Source of the DNA: Lachnospiraceae bacterium
GTDB lineage: Bacteria; Bacillota; Clostridia; Lachnospirales; Lachnospiraceae
NCBI GenBank assembly: GCA_022798035.1
Contig: JAAWLS010000014.1
Coordinates: 1-16,466 of the forward strand
Direction: 5' to 3'
Length of the DNA stretch: 16,466 bases
The position numbers and the translations under genes are program-made. Shown piece after piece: positions 8,171 through 15,354 of the stretch. Each line of letters opens with the position of its first letter. Within the stretch, counting starts at the first letter, position 1. The notes below the pieces were generated by a model that ran no database searches, was not told the origin of the DNA, and was given only the letters and a program-made list of their open reading frames with translations.

Positions 8171-8176
8171 ATTATA
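8171..8176 (-). promoter_or_regulatory. Candidate -10 box of the regulator-kinase operon
   Basis: A perfect TATAAT on the minus strand lies about 50 bp before the regulator start. No good -35 is found at 16-18 bp (the best is T-rich, TTTTCT). It is the best promoter candidate for the regulator-kinase genes, but with one hexamer only it remains tentative. Confidence 0.4.
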
Positions 8177-8259
8177 CTGCTTTTTAGAGGGAGAGAAAAG
8201 CATAAGATGTCGAAGATGCCTTGAAAATGGCGCAGGCTGAATGGCTTCTTACAGTGGAG

Positions 8260-8336
8260 ACAGAGTTAGTAAGATATTGAGACGCCGAAAAAACAGAGCC
8301 AGCAAAGTATTGAGATACCAGTAAGAATATGATACC
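8260..8336 (+). repeat. Three imperfect direct repeats upstream of the glucokinase gene
   Basis: Segments 8260-8286 and 8293-8319 match at 20 of 27 positions with an exact 33-bp period, both containing ACAGAG and TATTGAGA. A shorter third copy (8318-8336) resembles the last 21 bases of the second. The block lies 67-143 bp upstream of the glucokinase start in the divergent spacer, and the second copy overlaps a weak promoter candidate (TTGAGA 8310-8315, 17 bp, TACCAT 8333-8338). This layout suggests an operator, but the binding protein is unknown. Confidence 0.5.
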
Positions 8337-8402
8337 ATTATCACAGTGAAAAAAACGGCGGCGCTGGCCGTAGAATGATACAGAAAAAAGGAGTGGACGA
8401 AA

Positions 8403-9341
8403 ATGAAAAAATTTGGTTTTGGTGTGGATATCGGGGGAACTACCTGCAAGATTGGTTTGTTTGAAACTACGGGACAGATTGTGGAAAAGTGGGAAATTCC
8501 CACAGATACCAGAGAGGGGGGAAAGAATATTCTTCCAGACGTGGCTGCCTCTCTTCAGGGAAAGATGAGAGAACGCAGTATCTCTAAGGAGGATGTGGAG
8601 GGAATCGGAATCGGGATTCCCGGGCCGGTACAGACAGATGGAAGCGTGCCGGTATGCGTCAATCTCGGCTGGAAAAATGTACATGTTCCGGCAGAGATGG
8701 AAGCTCTGATGCCTGGAATAGAGGTGAGAGCTGGAAATGACGCAAATGTGGCAGCTCTTGGAGAGATGTGGCAGGGCGGCGGTAAAGGCTGTAAAAACAT
8801 GGTGATGGTGACTCTGGGCACAGGCGTGGGAGGCGGAATCATCGTGGATGAGAAAATTGTGGCAGGTTCACACGGAGCAGGAGGGGAGATTGGACACATC
8901 ACTGTGAATCCTCATGAGACTGTTCCCTGCAACTGCGGCAGGAACGGATGTCTGGAGCAGTACTGCTCTGCTACGGGGATTACCCGTCTTGCCAAAGAGA
9001 GACTGGCTCTGGAGCACGGAGAAACCCTTTTAGATAAAGAAGAAGTTTCTGCAAAGGCAGTGTTTGACGCATATAAACAGCAGGATAAGACGGCAGAGGA
9101 AATTGTGGAGAAGTTTGCAGGAATTTTGGGAAGAGGATTGAGCAATATTGCCTGTGTGGCGGACCCGGAAGTGTTTGTTATCGGCGGCGGAGTCTCCAAA
9201 GCAGGAGAAATTCTTTTGGAGGCAGTGCAGAGATATTTTAAGAAGGCGGCGTTCCCTTCCTGTGTAGATACAAGATTTGCGCTGGCATCTCTTGGAAATG
9301 ATGCCGGAATGTATGGATGTGTGAAATTGATTCTGAAATAA
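8403..9341 (+). CDS. glcK: ROK-family glucokinase
   Basis: This 312-aa cytoplasmic sugar kinase most likely phosphorylates glucose with ATP to glucose 6-phosphate. The phosphate-binding motif at the N-terminus has Asp9 in VDIGGTTCKIG. The catalytic Asp113 lies in GNDANVAALGE, followed by the second phosphate loop VTLGTGVGGGI. The ROK signature includes EIGH (Glu162-His165) and the zinc cluster C176-x-C178-G-x-x-G-C183, which with His165 makes a complete metal site. The length agrees with Firmicutes GlcK enzymes. AAGGAG lies 9 nt before the ATG. It is transcribed divergently from the regulator gene and terminated by the hairpin at 9407. Other ROK kinases (fructose, N-acetylmannosamine) share these motifs, so glucose specificity is inferred from length and overall likeness. 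Confidence 0.9.
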   Translation: MKKFGFGVDIGGTTCKIGLFETTGQIVEKWEIPTDTREGGKNILPDVAASLQGKMRERSISKEDVEGIGIGIPGPVQTDGSVPVCVNLGWKNVHVPAEMEALMPGIEVRAGNDANVAALGEMWQGGGKGCKNMVMVTLGTGVGGGIIVDEKIVAGSHGAGGEIGHITVNPHETVPCNCGRNGCLEQYCSATGITRLAKERLALEHGETLLDKEEVSAKAVFDAYKQQDKTAEEIVEKFAGILGRGLSNIACVADPEVFVIGGGVSKAGEILLEAVQRYFKKAAFPSCVDTRFALASLGNDAGMYGCVKLILK

Positions 9342-9355
9342 ATGATGAAAAATAT

Positions 9356-9403
9356 GCGCGGCTCGCGGAGAGGAAGTTAATGTTTTACAGTCCGCGAGCG
9401 CGC
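9356..9403 (-). terminator. Terminator for the Ig/NlpC-P60 gene (minus strand)
   Basis: GC-rich arms 9356-9369 and 9391-9403 pair over 13 bp with one bulged G (9361) around a 21-nt loop. Read on the minus strand, the hairpin is followed by ATATTTTT, which suits an intrinsic terminator of the gene ending at 9430. Confidence 0.65.
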
Positions 9404-9406
9404 GGT

Positions 9407-9431
9407 GAATGCGCAAAGCGCATTCTTTTTT
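9407..9431 (+). terminator. Intrinsic terminator of the glucokinase gene (plus strand)
   Basis: A perfect 8-bp stem GAATGCGC/GCGCATTC (9407-9414, 9418-9425) with AAA loop is followed directly by six T residues. The T-run overlaps the TAA stop of the converging gene at 9430-9432. Confidence 0.88.
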
Positions 9432-11892
9432 ACTTTTTCAATGGTCTTGCAATCATTACAATATTGCTCTCCCGGTAGTAAGTCCGAAGAGGTTTTTCCA
9501 GACGAAAACCGTTTCCGTAATACATAGAGACATGGTAAATATTTTTGTATCTTCCGTTTCTGCCGTTTGGCTTGCGGTAGAAAATCAAGTCGCCGGGCAC
9601 CAGTTTGGAGGAATCGATGCCTTTGTAAGAGATTACTTTTCCTTTACGCTCTAAGTGGGCGGCCATGGATGCAGCAGTGGGGGCCCAGAAGGAAAATCCG
9701 CCCAGAAGTTTGGAATCACGGTCGTAGGAGCGGAATACCAGGGAACTGCAGTCGTAATAGCCGTTGGACATACGGCGTGCCTGGCTGTAACGGGAACTGT
9801 TGATTATTTTATACCCCTTTTTGCAGGCTTTCAGAGCGCGGTCTGCGGCAACGCTGATTTGCAGAGTGAAAGACACATCGTCCACTGTCACAATGACTTC
9901 TGTGTTTCCGCAGGAACGGCCGACAATCCGGCCAGACTTGTCTATTTTGGCAATGGAGCTTTTTTTAGACCTGCAGGTGATTTTACTTTTGGAAGAAGCG
10001 CCAGTGACAGGCGGTTTTATTTTTTTGCCAACGGCCAGGGTTGTATGGGAAGTCTTGAGCTGAGGGTTGGTGATAATTAATTGGTGTTTTATTTTCTTTC
10101 CGTCAGCCTCGATAAAAACTGTGGTTTTTCCGGGAGCAGAGCCTGCGGTGACAGTTCCGTCCTGGGTGATGGAGGCAAGAGAGGAATCTTTTACGCTCCA
10201 TGTTACATTGCTGAAAGAGGTCGTTCCCTTTAACTTTATTTTCTGGCTTTTGCCAAGAGACAGCACCGTGTAAGAAGAATCTGTTTTTGGATTTGAAACT
10301 TTTACGTTTGTGGCAAAGGTGCCGGAGGTACCGTCAGAATAACTTACTTCTGCTGTAATTTTGGCGGAACCGGTCCGTTTTCCTGCGACGATGCCTTTTA
10401 CAGAATCCACGCTGGCGATTTTAGAGTTTGAAGAGGACCAGACAGTCTTTATTATCCGCGTTCCGGTCTTTTTTACATTTTTTAAACTCAGTGTTTTTTT
10501 ACAGTTTACAGCCAGGGCCGTCTGCTGTTGTTTGATACCGTTTTTGATAACGGTTATGGTGCAGGGATAGGAGGCTGTAACCGACTGGCCGTTCACAGTG
10601 GTGGAGCACAGAACTTTTACAGTAGCGGTGCCGGGCTTTTTGGCGGTGACTTTACAGCTGTTTCCAGAAGAAGAAATCTTTACTGTTCCAGAAGAAGATT
10701 TTTCCAATTGGAAAGAAACAGAATCAGAAGGGGAAACATTGCTCAAAAATAAAGTAGTGCTGTTTCCCTGCATCAAAATCTGTGAATTCCGGTTGAGCTT
10801 GTGCTGATTTTTCAGTACGGTTGCCTGACAAGAGGATTCTGCACCTGGCACAGAGGCAGTAATCGTGACAGTGCCAGCTTTTTTTCCGGTAATTGTGCCG
10901 TCTGCACTGACGGACGCGATTTTAGAATCCGAGGAAGTCCACTTGATTTTGTCAGATGGCTTTGCAGAGGCTTTTAAACGGAAAGTATTTTCTGTGAATA
11001 AAAGAGCAGTCTCTTTATTTAATTTTACAGAAGGCTTTTTTACGGTGATTTTGCACTTTCTTTTTAATCCATTGCAGGAAGCGGTGATAGTTACGGTTCC
11101 AGTTTTTTTCGGAGTGACTTTGCCCTGGGCGTTGACTTTTGCAATTTTACTGTCAGAAGATTTCCAGGAAACAGGGCTTTTAGGAACTGCATCCGCATCC
11201 AGAGAGACAGGATTGTGGAGATACACAGTAGCTTTGGACTGCAGTTTCATGGAAGGATTTTTGACCGTTACCTGGCAGGAGTCAGAGGTCTGATTGACAG
11301 AAGCGGTGATTGTGGTGGTTCCTGCTTTTTTGGGATGGATATTTCCGTTGGAGTCCACAGTGGCAATCGCTGTGTTGGAAGATTTCCAGCTGACTGCCCC
11401 GGCAGAGGAAGTGGAAACGTTCAGGTGTCCGGGTTTACAAGTATATAAAGTCAGATTCGTCTGCTCTATAGAGACAGTGTCGGTTACGGTGATTTTGCAG
11501 GTGGCAGAATTTGTGACCTTGTTTTTGCCGTCGTTTACTGTGACAGAGGCAGTGATTGCTGCAAAGCCGGATTTGTGCGCAGTGACGGCCCCGGAAGAAG
11601 TTACGGAAACAATGTCAGGATGGTCGGAAGACCAGACAATATCTGCGGAAGTTCCGGAGGCAGTTAATTGCAGCCGGCCGCCTACAGCTAATGTATATGA
11701 GGTATAATTTAAAACAGGTGTCAAAGAAGCACCTTTATTTTCTTCAGAATTTTTGTGAAGATTGTCTGCAGATTCCGCGGAGGCTGACATTTCGGAAGAG
11801 GAAGGGAAGGGGGAAGATGCCAGTGAAGTAAATGGTGTTTCCAATAGTAACAGACAACTCAAGGTAAGGGTGATAATTTTTTGAAATTTCAT
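9430..11892 (-). CDS. Secreted protein with eight Big_2 Ig-like repeats and C-terminal NlpC/P60 peptidase
   Basis: This 820-aa exported protein begins with a signal peptide (1-25, FTSLA then SS) and a Ser/Glu-rich spacer to about 60. Eight Ig-like repeats follow at about 63-137, 140-211, 213-285, 287-360, 364-448, 452-533, 537-608 and 610-681, most with the Big_2 hallmark W-S-S-x-x-x-x-I-A-x-V, then G-x-V/I-T and an A/T-I-T-A strand. The C-terminal domain (about 685-820) resembles NlpC/P60 cysteine peptidases that cut cell-wall peptides, with Cys715 in GYYDCSSLVF, PGDLIFY, and His787 in IYHVSMYYGNG. Glu799 sits where many members have the third polar residue (often His). No sortase signal or membrane anchor is seen at the C-terminus. 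AGGAGG lies 10 nt before the ATG and a good promoter lies upstream. Wall binding by the Ig repeats is inferred. Confidence 0.88.
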   Translation of the reverse strand: MKFQKIITLTLSCLLLLETPFTSLASSPFPSSSEMSASAESADNLHKNSEENKGASLTPVLNYTSYTLAVGGRLQLTASGTSADIVWSSDHPDIVSVTSSGAVTAHKSGFAAITASVTVNDGKNKVTNSATCKITVTDTVSIEQTNLTLYTCKPGHLNVSTSSAGAVSWKSSNTAIATVDSNGNIHPKKAGTTTITASVNQTSDSCQVTVKNPSMKLQSKATVYLHNPVSLDADAVPKSPVSWKSSDSKIAKVNAQGKVTPKKTGTVTITASCNGLKRKCKITVKKPSVKLNKETALLFTENTFRLKASAKPSDKIKWTSSDSKIASVSADGTITGKKAGTVTITASVPGAESSCQATVLKNQHKLNRNSQILMQGNSTTLFLSNVSPSDSVSFQLEKSSSGTVKISSSGNSCKVTAKKPGTATVKVLCSTTVNGQSVTASYPCTITVIKNGIKQQQTALAVNCKKTLSLKNVKKTGTRIIKTVWSSSNSKIASVDSVKGIVAGKRTGSAKITAEVSYSDGTSGTFATNVKVSNPKTDSSYTVLSLGKSQKIKLKGTTSFSNVTWSVKDSSLASITQDGTVTAGSAPGKTTVFIEADGKKIKHQLIITNPQLKTSHTTLAVGKKIKPPVTGASSKSKITCRSKKSSIAKIDKSGRIVGRSCGNTEVIVTVDDVSFTLQISVAADRALKACKKGYKIINSSRYSQARRMSNGYYDCSSLVFRSYDRDSKLLGGFSFWAPTAASMAAHLERKGKVISYKGIDSSKLVPGDLIFYRKPNGRNGRYKNIYHVSMYYGNGFRLEKPLRTYYRESNIVMIARPLKK

Positions 11893-11960
11893 TGGTAAAA
11901 TGCCTCCTGTACATGAAAATGATGACTCAGAAAATGTCGAAAATTGTATCGCTGTCTTTT

Positions 11961-11989
11961 ATAATAATATCTTTTCTTTTGAGTTTCAA
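11961..11989 (-). promoter_or_regulatory. Promoter of the Ig/NlpC-P60 gene
   Basis: On the minus strand -35 TTGAAA (11984-11989) and -10 TATTAT (11961-11966) are separated by exactly 17 bp, each with five of six consensus bases. The leader to the ATG at 11892 is about 60 nt and contains the AGGAGG site at 11903-11908. Confidence 0.7.
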
Positions 11990-12120
11990 GATAGGGAAAA
12001 GATTTTTTTCTTCTATAAAAAGGCACGACTGTCCAGCATGCCCTTTATAGCGGGAACTTTGCAAAAAAAACTTAAAATTGAAATATTTTCCAGAAGAATC
12101 CATAAAAGTTCTGGGAGGTA

Positions 12121-12129
12121 TGGTATAAT
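12121..12129 (+). promoter_or_regulatory. Extended -10 promoter of the DUF308-like gene
   Basis: TGGTATAAT (12121-12129) is a perfect extended -10 element; no convincing -35 lies upstream, as is common for this class. The leader of about 85 nt holds an inverted TGCACT/AGTGCA pair (12131-12136 and about 12166-12171) and the AAGGAG ribosome binding site at 12208-12213. Confidence 0.6.
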
Positions 12130-12221
12130 ATGCACTGAGGAGAGGACAAGACTGCAGGAGACTTGAGTGCAGGAAAAGAACTTTCAATGAAACGTGAAAT
12201 GATACAGAAGGAGCGTGTAAG

Positions 12222-12833
12222 ATGAACGAGAAAAAGAAAAATTTATTCAGTACAGTGATAGTGTCAATTATGGCGGCCATATTTATTATTGTTTCCGTGT
12301 TGATTTTGTTTGTTCCCCAGATTGAAGTGCGGGATATCTGTTATGCTGTCTGTGGATTTGTAGTGGGTCTTGGTATTTACATGATTGTTCGTTACTTTAT
12401 GAACTCCGGTTATGAGAGACCGAATGAATATGGATTTTCAGAAGGTGTATTGTTTGTACTGCTGGGCATCTGCGGCCTGGTGAGAGTAGACCGCATCACG
12501 CTGTCCTTTTTGACTGTTTTGGGAATTATGCTGCTGCTGTCGGGAGTGATTAAACTGCAGTATGCCCTGGATTTGAAATGCATGAAAGATTCGGCCTGGG
12601 TTGGATTTTTTGCAGTGACAATCGTGCTGCTGGGCTGTAGTGTCTCTGTAATTTTAAAACCGTTTCAGGACATGAAATTTTATCAGAATTATACGGCGTA
12701 TGTGCTTCTCGTAGACGGTGTGGTGGAAATTGTCAATATTGTGTACCTGAACTTCAGGACAAAGACGTATCATCGGAACGGGGAGCAGAGCGGGGTGGAG
12801 GAGAATCAGGAGGAACCGCCGGTATCAGAGTAG
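12222..12833 (+). CDS. DUF308/HdeD-like six-helix membrane protein
   Basis: This 203-aa integral membrane protein has six predicted helices at about 11-32, 37-58, 71-87, 92-113, 125-146 and 157-176, with a Lys-rich cytoplasmic start (MNEKKKN) and a hydrophilic acidic tail from about 178. The arrangement of helix pairs with small Gly-rich segments (ICYAVCGFVVGLG, ILLLSGVIKLQ-like) resembles the DUF308/HdeD family. HdeD is linked to acid resistance in enterobacteria, but no biochemical role is known for the clostridial forms. AAGGAG lies 8 nt before the ATG. The stop codon overlaps the first base pair of a structured repeat element. It is probably transcribed alone, since nrdD downstream has its own promoter. 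Confidence 0.7.
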   Translation: MNEKKKNLFSTVIVSIMAAIFIIVSVLILFVPQIEVRDICYAVCGFVVGLGIYMIVRYFMNSGYERPNEYGFSEGVLFVLLGICGLVRVDRITLSFLTVLGIMLLLSGVIKLQYALDLKCMKDSAWVGFFAVTIVLLGCSVSVILKPFQDMKFYQNYTAYVLLVDGVVEIVNIVYLNFRTKTYHRNGEQSGVEENQEEPPVSE

Positions 12834-12874
12834 CGCTTCCATGCAGGCATGAATCGCTCACCTTACAAATGATG
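12832..12874 (+). repeat. 43-bp exact direct repeat, copy 1
   Basis: This segment is identical over all 43 bases to 12995-13037. It starts within the TAG stop of the DUF308-like gene. Internally it can form a hairpin (GAGCG/CGCTC outer arms with an ATG/CAT inner stem), and its last nine bases, CAAATGATG, are complementary to 12979-12987. Confidence 0.95.
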
Positions 12875-12888
12875 TGGGAAGGTATACT

Positions 12889-13049
12889 ACCAAGTTCAGC
12901 CGCGCCATTCGCAAAGACGCCTATCGGCGTTTTCCCGCTGCTATGCAGCTAACTTTGCTCATAGAGAGGCGCTCCGCCCATCATTTGCATGTTGAGCGCT
13001 TCCATGCAGGCATGAATCGCTCACCTTACAAATGATGGCTGAACTTGGT
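12889..13049 (+). other. Structured intergenic element with nested complementary arms
   Basis: The outer arms 12889-12900 and 13038-13049 are a perfect 12-bp complement. Nested inside are 12902-12906/12968-12972 (GCGCC), 12911-12916/12953-12958 (GCAAAG), hairpin 12917-12930 (ACGCC TATC GGCGT), hairpin 12937-12949 (GCTGC TAT GCAGC), then 12979-12987/13029-13037 (CATCATTTG) enclosing 12993-12998/13018-13023 (TGAGCG). All these pairs are compatible with one branched fold of about 160 nt. A T-rich stretch follows from 13057. No reading frame of note is present. It may be a structured RNA, a terminator or a mobile palindromic element; which one is not resolved. Confidence 0.65.
12995..13037 (+). 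repeat. 43-bp exact direct repeat, copy 2
   Basis: This is the second identical copy of 12832-12874, offset by 163 bp. It forms the 3' hairpin branch of the structured element. Its terminal CAAATGATG pairs with 12979-12987, in competition with the same nine bases of copy 1. Confidence 0.95.
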
Positions 13050-13072
13050 GACAAAGTTTTACTTTTTTCATC

Positions 13073-13101
13073 TTGCTTTTTTTTCCAGATAAGAATATAA
13101 T
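13073..13101 (+). promoter_or_regulatory. Promoter of the nrdDG operon
   Basis: TTGCTT (13073-13078) and a perfect TATAAT (13096-13101) are 17 bp apart. The predicted transcription start, near 13108, falls in the first NrdR-like box, which would place the boxes ideally for repression. The leader to the nrdD ATG is about 60 nt. Confidence 0.65.
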
Positions 13102-13105
13102 AGGT

Positions 13106-13153
13106 AGCGCATATATTGTGTCGATTTGACAGAAACTATACTATATTTAGTTG
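13106..13153 (+). promoter_or_regulatory. Tandem NrdR-box-like operators
   Basis: Two 16-bp AT-rich sites resemble the NrdR consensus (acaCwATATATwGtgt). Box 1 at 13106-13121 has a perfect right half, ATATATTGTGT; its left half is poor. Box 2 at 13138-13153 (ATACTATATTTAGTTG) matches about 12 of 16 positions. They are separated by 16 bp, 32 bp start to start, close to three helical turns, which is the known spacing for NrdR sites before ribonucleotide reductase genes. The match is by eye; nrdR itself is not in the window. Confidence 0.65.
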
Positions 13154-13169
13154 TTTTGGAGGAAGTACG

Positions 13170-15332
13170 ATGAAAATTATCAAGAGAAGCGGAAAAGAAA
13201 CAGGCTTTGATGCCAGTAAAATTATAGATGCGGTTGCGAAAGCAAACCAAGAGGTGCCGGAGAGTGACAGGCTGTCTCAGGAGCAGATTGAGTCCATTGC
13301 AGAGAGAATAGAAGAAGTTTGCGAGAATATGGAGCGTATTTATAACGTAGAAGAAATCCAGGATATGGTGGAAAATGAAATTATGCGCTACAAAGCCTTT
13401 GAGGTTGCCAGAAAATATATTACGTATCGTTATAAACGGGCGCTGGTGCGCAAATCCAATTCTACAGACCAGCAGATTTTGAGTTTGATTGAGTGCAGCA
13501 ACGAGGAGATTAAGCAGGAAAATTCCAATAAAAATCCTATTGTAAACAGCGTGCAGCGCGACTATATGGCGGGGGAAGTAAGTAAAGACATTACCAAACG
13601 CTTTCTTCTGCCGGAAGAGATTGTACGTGCCCATGAAGAGGGAATTATTCATTTTCACGATGCAGATTATTTTGCACAGCACATGCACAACTGCTGTCTA
13701 GTAAATCTGGAAGATATGCTTCAGAATGGAACTGTAATCAGCGAGACGATGATAGAACGGCCCAAGAGTTTTTCTACGGCCTGTAATGTGGCAACTCAGG
13801 CCATTGCCCAGATTGCCAGTTCCCAATATGGAGGGCAGAGCATTACATTGTCTCATCTTGCGCCCTTTGTGGAAGTCAGCCGTCAGAAACTGAGGAAAAT
13901 GGTGCGGAAAGAATTTATGACAGCTCAGATTCCGCTGGAAGAGAAGAAAATAAATGAAGTGGCTGAGATGCGTGTCAAGGAAGAAATCCGCCGCGGCGTG
14001 CAGATGATTCAATATCAGGTTATCACGCTGATGACTACCAATGGACAGGCTCCTTTTGTGACGGTGTTCATGTATCTGAATGAAGTGGAAGAAGGACGTC
14101 TCAGAGACGACCTTGCACTGGTGATTCATGAAATGCTGTTACAGCGCATACAAGGAGTGAAAAATGAAAAGGGCGTGTATATTACCCCGGCATTTCCAAA
14201 GCTGATTTATGTTCTGGAAGAGGATAATATCCGGGAAGGAAGCCGGTACTGGAACCTCACAAAACTTGCAGCAAAATGCACCGCAAAACGGATGGTGCCG
14301 GATTACATTTCAGAAAAGGTAATGAAAGAAAACAAAGAGGGAAACTGTTATCCTTGTATGGGATGCCGCTCTTTCCTCACAGTTTACCACGATGAAAAAA
14401 ATCAGCCGAAATTTTACGGAAGATTTAATCAGGGAGTGGTGACGCTGAATCTGGTGGATGCAGCCTGCTCTTCCAAAGGAGATATGGACAAATTTTGGGA
14501 AATTTTGGAAGAACGTATGGAATTGTGTAAAAAGGCTCTGATGCTCCGACACAACCGATTGAAAGGAACTCCTTCGGACGTGGCACCGATTCTCTGGCAG
14601 TATGGAGCGCTGGCCCGGCTGAAAAAGGGAGAAGTAATTGACAAACTGCTCTACGGCGGATATTCTACCATATCTCTGGGCTATGCAGGGCTCTGTGAGT
14701 GTACCAGATATATGACTGGAAAATCCCACACAGACGTCCAGGCCACCCCCTTTGCCCTGGAAATTATGCAGCGCATGAACCAGGCATGCAGAAAGTGGCA
14801 GGAAGAGACAGATATTGCGTTCAGTCTCTATGGAACGCCCTTGGAATCCACTACCTACAAATTTGCTTCCTGTCTCCAGAGACGTTTTGGAGTTATCGAG
14901 GGAGTGACGGATAAAAATTATATTACAAACAGCTATCACATTCATGTGACAGAGGAAATTGACGCTTTTCACAAGCTGACGTTTGAGTCTCAATTTCAAA
15001 AACTGTCGCCAGGGGGCGCAGTCAGTTACGTGGAAGTGCCGAATATGCAGGGAAATATCGAGGCGGTGCTGGCGGTAATGCAGCATATTTACGATAATAT
15101 TATGTATGGAGAACTGAACACAAAGAGCGACTACTGCCAGGTGTGCGGTTACGAGGGAGAAATCAAAATTATAGCGGATTCTCACGGAAAGCTGGTGTGG
15201 GAATGTCCCAGCTGCCAGAATCGGGATGAAGATAAAATGAATGTGGCCAGACGGACCTGCGGCTACATTGGGACACAATTCTGGAATCAGGGCAGGACAC
15301 AGGAAATTCAGGACCGGGTGCTGCATCTGTAA
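13170..15332 (+). CDS. nrdD: Anaerobic ribonucleoside-triphosphate reductase, class III large subunit
   Basis: This 720-aa glycyl-radical enzyme reduces ribonucleoside triphosphates to deoxy forms without oxygen. An ATP-cone allosteric domain occupies about 1-92 (from KIIKRSGKETGFDASKI). The barrel domain carries conserved cysteines: Cys175 in HNCCLVNL and the C393-x-x-C396-x-x-C399 group ending in MGCR, which include the probable active-site thiols. Near the C-terminus a four-Cys zinc site (C656-x-x-C659, C679-x-x-C682) precedes the glycyl-radical loop RRTCGYIG, with the radical glycine at about 698. All key parts are present. I chose the ATG at 13170, with GGAGG 7 nt upstream; an in-frame TTG at 13116 would lie within the operator region and lacks a site. 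It is followed by its activase gene 22 bp downstream, in one operon. Confidence 0.97.
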   Translation: MKIIKRSGKETGFDASKIIDAVAKANQEVPESDRLSQEQIESIAERIEEVCENMERIYNVEEIQDMVENEIMRYKAFEVARKYITYRYKRALVRKSNSTDQQILSLIECSNEEIKQENSNKNPIVNSVQRDYMAGEVSKDITKRFLLPEEIVRAHEEGIIHFHDADYFAQHMHNCCLVNLEDMLQNGTVISETMIERPKSFSTACNVATQAIAQIASSQYGGQSITLSHLAPFVEVSRQKLRKMVRKEFMTAQIPLEEKKINEVAEMRVKEEIRRGVQMIQYQVITLMTTNGQAPFVTVFMYLNEVEEGRLRDDLALVIHEMLLQRIQGVKNEKGVYITPAFPKLIYVLEEDNIREGSRYWNLTKLAAKCTAKRMVPDYISEKVMKENKEGNCYPCMGCRSFLTVYHDEKNQPKFYGRFNQGVVTLNLVDAACSSKGDMDKFWEILEERMELCKKALMLRHNRLKGTPSDVAPILWQYGALARLKKGEVIDKLLYGGYSTISLGYAGLCECTRYMTGKSHTDVQATPFALEIMQRMNQACRKWQEETDIAFSLYGTPLESTTYKFASCLQRRFGVIEGVTDKNYITNSYHIHVTEEIDAFHKLTFESQFQKLSPGGAVSYVEVPNMQGNIEAVLAVMQHIYDNIMYGELNTKSDYCQVCGYEGEIKIIADSHGKLVWECPSCQNRDEDKMNVARRTCGYIGTQFWNQGRTQEIQDRVLHL

Positions 15333-15354
15333 TTTTATGCAGAAGGAGGAGCCT

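Noticed and set aside
8121..8402. Small gene in the spacer between the regulator and glucokinase genes
   Set aside because: The open frames there are short, overlap the direct repeats, and have no start signals; the spacer is better explained by divergent regulatory DNA.
9655..11707. Several plus-strand open frames opposite the Ig/NlpC-P60 gene with repeated-looking translations
   Set aside because: Their repetitiveness is the reverse complement of the Ig repeats; none has a start signal or hydrophobic/charged pattern of a real protein.
12832..13037. CRISPR array
   Set aside because: There are only two copies of 43 bp with a 120-bp structured spacer, and no cas genes or regular spacing.
13126..13142. 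TTGACA followed by TATACT as a second nrdD promoter
   Set aside because: The spacer is only 5 bp, so the two hexamers cannot form one promoter.
13116..13169. N-terminal extension of NrdD from an in-frame TTG
   Set aside because: It would start inside the NrdR-like operator and lacks a ribosome binding site; the ATG at 13170 has GGAGG 7 nt upstream and begins at the conserved ATP-cone.
14310..15326. Long open frame on the minus strand opposite nrdD (about 338 codons)
   Set aside because: It is fully antisense to a gene with complete catalytic motifs, its translation has no recognisable domain, and no ribosome binding site supports it. It is a by-product of codon usage in nrdD.
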